Origin: Paracentrotus lividus
Taxonomy: Eukaryota > Echinodermata > Echinoidea > Camarodonta > Echinidae
DNA length: 64,000 bases
Assembly: GCA_940671915.1 (NCBI GenBank)
Contig: CALNVZ010003426.1
Span: 41,000,103 to 41,064,102 of the forward strand
Direction of reading: 5' to 3'
The notes beneath the pieces were generated by a model. The model ran no database searches and was not told the origin of the DNA. It saw only the letters and a program-made list of their open reading frames with translations. Shown here in pieces: positions 50,501 to 59,291 of the stretch. Position numbers and translations under genes: made by a program. Position 1 is the first letter of the stretch. Each line of letters opens with the position of its first letter.

Positions 50501-53500
50501 GATTGACAGGTTCATTCACCGTGAGGTAGATGATTGGTTGCATACACTTCCAAAACAGGAATTCCCTCACATTTGATCGATTATACCATGGCAAAGAAGT
50601 AAGAATCGCAGTTTGGGCAATTTTTGCTCCATGCTCATTCAACCGTGAAATTTGACGCAAATTTCTTTTCCGTATGTTGGGAAGCACGTTTTGCATACAT
50701 TCTGACGTGTAAATTGTTTAGAATCTGAAAATGGGTCCGATATTCATTGAATCAAAGTTGTGATTTAAGGCCTACGAACTTCAAAAAATGACATTTTTGC
50801 ATTCAACCATTAATCACTGAAGCATGACTTGATGATTTTTCATAAAATTCGCTCCTATGGTAGCTAATTAAATTCCCTCCATAGACATATAATTAGATTT
50901 TTAAAATTCCTACTTGTTCAAAAATTATTAATATCTGAAATATGGGAAACTTTCTTTTTGTGTTGTGTTTATTTTCCGTAATCTGGTTTCCTCTCTTTCT
51001 CTCTCTCTCTCTCCTCATTCTTTAAATAAAAAGCAATTGCAATTTCCTCGACCGATGCGACGTCGTCCAATACGGCATCAGGTTTAGAAGATTGTGAGGG
51101 GGACCTCGACCTTCCTGGTTATGATGTCACCATACCGTGCGATGTCGTGCAGGAGTTGGGATCCCGGGCAGTGTATCAAGTCATGCTTCCTTTCGGTGGA
51201 GACGCTATTACAAGTTCAAAGTGTGGACACAATGAGTAAGCAATATAACATTTTGTCAGGATCCCACTGAGGACCTTAGTGGAAAACCTTGTAGGCCTAA
51301 TCATTGCAAAATTAGCTCGTATATATTTTTCAACGATTTTCTTCAACATAATAATCAAAACACTTATTTTGCATCTTCACTCAGGTTTCTATAGGCCCCA
51401 CCAACAATTTACGCACCCGAGTCAAACCAGTATGAGAGTCCAGAGCTTACGAAAATTCAAGCAAACGCACAGACACATACCACCCCATACACACATTCGT
51501 CCGCCACCCACACATGCACTAACCCAACTCCCATCCGTGTACACCCTCACACACAAAAAAGTTTTCTTCGGTTAAATGTGATTTTGCACCAGTCCTCTAT
51601 TTAATTTTCTTGGTTGCTGAAAACTTTTTTTTTTCTTCAGTTTTTGCACTTCATAATTATTATTAACATGTACTATTGTACTAATTTGTTTTAATTTGTT
51701 ACAGGGTAATTTTTTAATTAAAATCAACGAAAATTTCGTGATTTAAGTTTTAAAAAAGTTAAAATAGGCCAAAGTAGGCCTAGATAGACGTAAAATTGGT
51801 ATAATACGCTGGGCTTCTATCATCTTTAACCCCCACAGGATAGCTATTGGATCTCCTTTATTTAGTATTGGCCTAGTCTCCAATCGCACAGTGCAACGGT
51901 TCAAGAACAATATTTCACTTTCCTTCGTCACCAGATCTCTTGAGGTAAATGTGATTGTGCTTATATATCTTTTCATACTTTTTTTTTGTAAGATTGTATA
52001 ACACATGTGGATAGCGAGAAGTGGCCCTTTTTTAATGAAATGCCAACACTTGTTGTATGGATAGTACATCAAATATATATTGGTTTTATATTTGTTTTGT
52101 TTTGTTTTAGTAGTAGCAGTAATAGCAGTGTTAGAAGTAGTAGTGGTGTCAGTAGTTGATAAGAACTTGATAATTTTTATCTTTCGTCTATACTTTTTCA
52201 CCCAGGTTGACGTCCTGGAAAACAACACTTTGTGCTCGTTCTGGGATTACACGAAAAGGTGATTCTGATGTTAGGTGCAATGTCGGGTACTTCGTTATCG
52301 ACATTCTGCTACTTGCCCAATCCAATCCATCAAAATTTTTCTATACCAACTGCTCCATGATTTGCCGTTAACTCCCCCTCACAACCCCAGCCCCCCCCCC
52401 CCAATAAAAAAATAATAAAAATAAATATAAAATAAAATAAATAAATAAAAGAATTAACAAAAATGAAATAATTAAATCAAACTAAAATGAATATTAATAA
52501 TCATCGTCATCATCATCATTATTATTAAACGATAACAAAAAAAAATAACAATGAATTATTAATTAATGATTAATTAACAAAATTAATAAAAATAGATTAA
52601 TTGATTGATTAACACGTTCTGTAACCAAAAAAGGAGAACTTAATTCAGGTGTAGCAAATGATATTGATAAAGTCTAAGAGACATTTAAATTAAGTCTAAA
52701 TGATATGAATACAGTCAGTGTTTTGTTACTTTTTCCCTCCATTTCTTTACAGTAATTGGTCAACATCGGGCTGTACCCTGGAACTATTGACACCAGTAAT
52801 GGCGAGACGAGGGTCACGTGTCTCTGTGATCACCTGACAAGTTTTTGCAGTGCTTATTGATGTGTCACCGGGGGTGAGGTATTAAGATATTTAAATTCCC
52901 TTCACCTACCACAAAAAAATATAATAAATGATTTTTTTTTTTTTTTTTTTTGTTGCTCTACTTGATCCACTTACACCACTTGCCTTGCACTGGAAGTGGT
53001 AGTGCAGTTTTCTCCCAATTGATAGTCAATGCACAAAGATTGGATTTTTTCAATCTCAAGCCTGTCAAGGTCAGAGGCATGTTTCAAAAAATGGGTATAA
53101 AATTCTAACAAAATAAAGTTAGAAATATCTAAATGAAGACTCACATTGCAATAATACCCCTAGATTATCCTTGATTTATTTTGAGGTAGATTATAGCTGG
53201 TTTAACTAATTTATTGAGATGTTTTTCTCAGCAACCAAGAGGGCGACAAGCAGCAATTATTCAGGACAGCCTGAGAATGGTAGGTAAACGCAACCGCGAA
53301 TTTTTCACGTCACGCTGGCCGAGCGAAAAAGCGGGGGGGGGGGGGGGTATGGGTAGGGGTTGAAAAAAAATTCGGTCTTCGCTAACCGGAAGGTCATATA
53401 GATATCAGCCATAGGGGTAGGTTCACGATGTCAATCGCCTCAAATCGTGTATTTTTTTCCTTTTTTTACATTTTACTCGATTCGGCGCCCCCCCCCCTAT

Positions 53501-56500
53501 GGTCAATTTGGCGCCCCTTTGAGGTCATTTTGGCGCCCTTTTGGGCGCCTACCCGGAAGGCCCGGGCCCGTAAAGCACCCCCCCCCCCCCCCGAATACGC
53601 GCATGGTTTGATGGGCATACCAGAACACTAGTAACCAATTTCTTAGACTAATATTGAAATTACTACTTGGTGAAATGTTAGGGATATCAATTTATAACTT
53701 AGACTATGTAATAAGGAGGGCTTACATCGTTATTCATGTTCGTACAATCAAAAAGTTTCAAAAGTGTAACTACTGCAGACGCAATAGGCCTAACATCATG
53801 TAGCCATGTATGCGAGACTAATTGACGACCGACAGTGCCTTAGCATAGCACCGGCCCGTTGGCCCGGTACCTTGCGTGTGGCATGGTAGGCATACACGGT
53901 CGGACACTGTAGGATGGGGGTTGGGTGTCTGGACACTAACAAAAATGAAAGTCTCGTTTTTTGTCTTTGGATTAAGCCAAAACTACATTTGAATCGTGCT
54001 TATCATCATCAAATTTGTTCCTCACAATATTTTCTACCCTTCGTGCAAAAAATATATAAAAATATTGCTTTGCAAAACCTTTTCAAATGGCTGATAAAAT
54101 TTAGCTGTCCGGACACCCAACCTGTCCGCTTAGCCACGGTCTCAAAAGAAAATTTCTTCAAATGAGTAGACTAGATCTATACATGTAAAATATTTTCATT
54201 CATAGCTTACCACATTGTTGCTTTGTCATGTTTGTTAAGCCTCTTTTTACTCGTTCAGCGTTCAGCAATTCGAGGCATGAAAAGCAGTGCAAATTGTGAA
54301 TCAAGGCGTTGCACCATTTAGTAATCCGCCATTTTTGGGAGGACGGGTAGAAAGAGCGGACGTCTGATTGTTTAAGAATGGGTATCGATTTCGATAATTG
54401 ATGACGTGATCCAGGATCGATCTATGATGTGATCAATCGCTGCGAGAAGCTAAAGGGGGTATCTCACTGGTTGCGAACCCAGGCGAATTTACAGAGTTTT
54501 ATATATAGAGAGATCTACCAAGTTCTTTTGTGCTGCTTTGTTAGACAAGCATAAAGGGGTTATCTTGTTGTATCAGAATGGCAGTTTTCTTTAGCGATGC
54601 TTTGTAAGCCAAGCTCAAAGGGGTTATCTCGTTGTATAAGAATTGCATATTTCTTTTGTGCTGCTTAGTTAGGCAAGCTCAATAGGGTTATCTAACTGTA
54701 TCAACATGGCATGTTTTCTTTTGTACTGCTTGTTAGGCAAGCACAAAGGGGTTGTACTGAATGATCATGGCATGTTTTCTTTTGTAGGCCTACTGCCTTG
54801 TTAGGCAAGTACAGGTGGGTTATATTGTATGGTATTGGCATGTTTTCTTTTGTACTCTTTTTTTATGCAATCCAAAGCAGGGGCCGTGGAGCGTTTTTGA
54901 AAGTAGAGGAGCTGAGCCGAAGGGGGGGGGGGGGCTGAAGAGACTAAAAATGACAAATGCATGGTCATTTTTGCAATTTGTACACGTGTGCTGAGAACTG
55001 AAGTGGGGGCTGAAGCCCCCCCCCCCCCCCCGAGCCCGCTCCACAGCCCCCTCGAAGGGGGTAATTTAACTGAATTGTGAACAATATAATGAAACAAGTC
55101 ATTTTTTTTCGTTTTGGTTCGTGTAGGTACGGGGTGCGTGTGTGTGTGTGACTGCACATTATTATAGCCAAAAGTGAGATATTGATGGTCAGTTATGCAG
55201 TCATGGGTGCAGAAATGAAAAAACAAAATGATTAAAATAATATGGAAATGATAATAGTAATGATAATTGAAAAAAGAAAATGACTACCAGCTCAATTACC
55301 CCCAACGCCCAGCCACGCCCGAAGTGAAATCTGAATGTTTTATTTGCGTTTATTGTTAATGACAATACCAATCAACATGATCAAAGACACTCATATACGC
55401 TGGATTATTATTATTATTTTCAAACATATTTTGAGAAATTATATTTTTTTCATCGAGTAATTCTTATCCGATTCAAATTTATGTTGACCCTTTCCATATA
55501 TATTTTAGTAATATCAGTAAACCTATTTATATGTATATTCAACCATTTATACACACAGAATCATGCACTTGCAATCGGTCATAAATAAATTCGCCTGGAA
55601 ATTTTGAACATGCCCAAAACTTTTTGGCGAATTATTTTCAAAAGAATTATTCAGGCCTATCGAAAGGAATGTGGTTGAAACCAAGATCGATCACTTCATG
55701 CCCCAATGTAGGACAAAAAAGAATTCCTGTATTTCGACTCCGTTCATTTCAGAAGTTCGCTACATTCCAAAATACTCATTGTCCGGAAAACACATAACAA
55801 AAGAAAATGCCTCACATCAAAAAGCCTACCTACTGAATCGAGGTGGATTAGGCATTCTATGTATACGAAAATCTCTAAATTCGCCCTGTTCGCAAATGTT
55901 CGCCCTACTGAATCGAGGTGGATTAGGCATTCTATGTATACGAAAATCTCTAAATTCGCCCTGTTCGCAAATGTTCGCAACTCAGTGAGATACGAAAATC
56001 TCTAAATTCGCCCTGTTCGCAAATGTTCGCAACTCAGTGAGATGGGTATCTCACTGAGTTGCGAACATTTGCGAACAGGGCGAATTTAGAGATTTTCGTA
56101 TACATAGAATGCCTAATCCACCTCGATTCAGTAGGTAGGCTTTTTGATGTGAGGCATTTTCTTTTGTTATGTGTTTTCCGGACAATGAGTATTTTGGAAT
56201 GTAGCGAACTTCTGAAATGAATGGAGTGGAAATACAGGAATTCTTTTTGTCCTGCATTGGGGCATGAAGTGATCGATCTTGGTTTCAACCACATTCCTTT
56301 CGATAGGCCTGAATAATTCTTTTGAAAATAATTCGCCAACAAGTTTTGAACATGTTCAAAATTTCTAGGCGAATTTATTTATGATCGATTGCAAGTGCAT
56401 AATTATGTGTGTAAAAATGGTTGAATATACATATAGATAGGTTTACTAATATTGCTAAAATATATATGGAAAGGGTCAACATAAATTTGAATCGGATAAG

Positions 56501-59260
56501 AATTACTCGATGAAAAAAATATAATTTCTAAAAATATGTTTAAAAATAATAATAATAATCCAGCGTATATAGTGTCTTTGATCATGTTGATTGGTATTGT
56601 CATTAACAATAAACGCAAATAAAACATTCAGATTTCATTTCGGGCATGGCTGGGCGTTGGGGGTAATTGAGCTAGTAGTCATTTTCTTTTTCAATTATTA
56701 TTACTATTATCATTTCCATATTATTGTTATCATTTTGTTTTTTTCATCTCTGCACCCATGACTGCATAATTGAGAATCAATATCTCACTTTTGGCAACAC
56801 ACGCACCCACGTACCTACACGAACCAAAACGAAGCAAAAAAAATGACTTGTTTCATTGATATGTGTTCACAATTCAGTGAAATTACCCCCTTCGAGGGGG
56901 CTGTGGAGCCGGGGTGCTTGGGGGGGGGGGGCTTCAGCCCCAACTTCAGTTCTCAGCACACGTGTACAAAATTGCAAATGACCATGCATTTGTCATTTCT
57001 AGTCTCTTCAGCCCCCCCCCCCCCTCCCTTCGGCTCAGCTCCTCTACTTTCAAAAACGCTCCACGGCCCCTGCTTTGTGATTGCATAAAAAAGCAGTACA
57101 AAAGAAAACATGCCAATACCATACAATATAACCCACCTGTACTTGCCTAACAAGGCAGTAGGCCTACAAAAGAAAACATGCCATGATTATTCAGTACAAC
57201 CCCTTTGTGCTTGCCTAACAAGGCAGTACAAAAGAAAACATGCCATGTTGATACAGTTAGATAACCCTATTGAGCTTGCCTAACTAAGCAGCACAAAAGA
57301 ACATGCGCAATTCTTATACAACGAGAAAACCCCTTTGAGCTTGGCTTACAAAGCATCGCTGAAGAAAACATGTCATTCTCTGATACAACGAGAAAACCCC
57401 TTTATGCTTGTCTAACAAAGCAGCACAAAGAACTTTGGTAGATCCTCTACATATATAACACTCTGTAAATTCGCCTGGGTTCGCAACCAGTGAGATACCC
57501 CCTTTAAGGATTAATAATTTAAGTGGCGTACAGTGCGTCCCAAAAAGCGGAACCCGAATGGTCAGTCATTTTCCATTAATGCAAGCAAATAATGAAAATA
57601 TTACATGCACCATGTTTTTACTCTGCATATTCTATGTAATTCAGATTTTAAGCTTTCATTTGATTTTTCTTTTCTTTCTTTTTGACGAGATAAATACCAT
57701 TTCTATTATATTCTATTCTATTCACCTTTTGAAGTTCAATTGTCCTCCTTTCTTTCTGAGCAGTGCATGGCTGGGCAAGAAGAGTTTGAAAACTTAATAT
57801 GGTCAAAACCAAGTTGCCCTAAATGAGTGGGCGGAAAAAAAGCCCTTGCCTAGAATGGGATGGTTCATTTAGCATTTCTTTTATGTTGTTAGTTAGTTTC
57901 CATTTTTGAAATCTCTCAGGTATAAGTCTTTCCCAGGGACAGCTAGTGCGTTTCCCATCAATTTGATTTCCACAAATTGGGTTCGACCGTTAATTTTCAA
58001 ACTCTTCTTTTTCATTCAAGCGTGGGTCTTTTGTATTGAATTTCATGTCAAAGGTACGAAGAAAATTTAGCTTTAAAATGAAGCATTTAATATTTCATTA
58101 TTTGCTTGCGTTTATAGAGAAAATAACTGAACATTCAGTTTCGGCTTCATCAGGGACACCCTGTACATCCATGCTGGCTCCTAATCGTGTGTGGGGAGGG
58201 GGGGGGGTCAGAGCAGGCCTATTATATAAAACGGTGATAAATGAGTCGTATGAAGCCGGGAAAGCATAATTCTGTAGTTCTTTCTTTTTCGTTTAACTAA
58301 ACCACTCCAATGACCTCCATACAACTAAACTGCAAACCCTATACACCGAATCAGAACCCTATTTCTGGGGGTGGGTAATACTCTAGGGGGTAATTGACCT
58401 GAAATACACAATATTCTTTCGGGAGAGGGGCTTAAATCAAAGGGAGTGGTGCACATTCTAGTAACTCATGTATAGCTAATTAAGTTTATTCTATGCAGTC
58501 CATTAGGGGAAGAAAAATGGTTGAAAATGTTTCACATTTACCCTTAGCCATTGATTATCCGAAACTTTGCCATATTTTCTCCTTCTCCCTCAGATTGATG
58601 AGGTAAATGAGGAAATCATGACACTGCTGTCGTGGATTGGATGCAGTTTTTCTATTGCAGCGTGTTTTTTGACCTGTTTTGGCTACGCCATCCTCAGGTA
58701 ACTTTCCTTTTTTTAATATTGGGGTATATTTGCTTTACAGAGAGGTAATTAAACGCACCATGAATGTATTATTATATCACAACCAAAATTCCTGATGTAC
58801 AGAAGCAATAAGATATATGCCTAGTTTTTCGTATGTTTTCAAAATATTTCAAGAGATAACCCTTTCAGCAATACTACAATTGTGATATTTTAAGAAATCA
58901 AGATTGATTTTTATAACGAGAAATGTCGAACAATTTCAATCTTATATTTTCTCTATCTTCTTGTGGCACCACATTTAAACATTAAACATTTAAACAGAAA
59001 ACTGTTTTTTGTTTTTGTTTTTTGTACAATTTCCAAACTTTTAAGACATTGTTGGTGAAGTTTACGTCCTTGAAAATTTTAGCATTTATTTTGTAGACAG
59101 ACCTATAAATTTTGCATTTTGTTTGTCTTTATGCTGATAATCTGGTATAATATGATAATAAATCGTAATTTTCCTATGGTAAAGTTAAATGGTCAATCAA
59201 CCATTTTGTTGCAGCCATTGACATCGGGCGATACCGTCTACTCCTTCGTTTAATTTGTGT

Positions 59261-59291
<31 letters not shown>

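Noticed and set aside
51279-51575. 98-codon ORF in intron after exon f
   Set aside because: Low-complexity His/Thr/Pro tail from a CA-rich tract; not exon-like.
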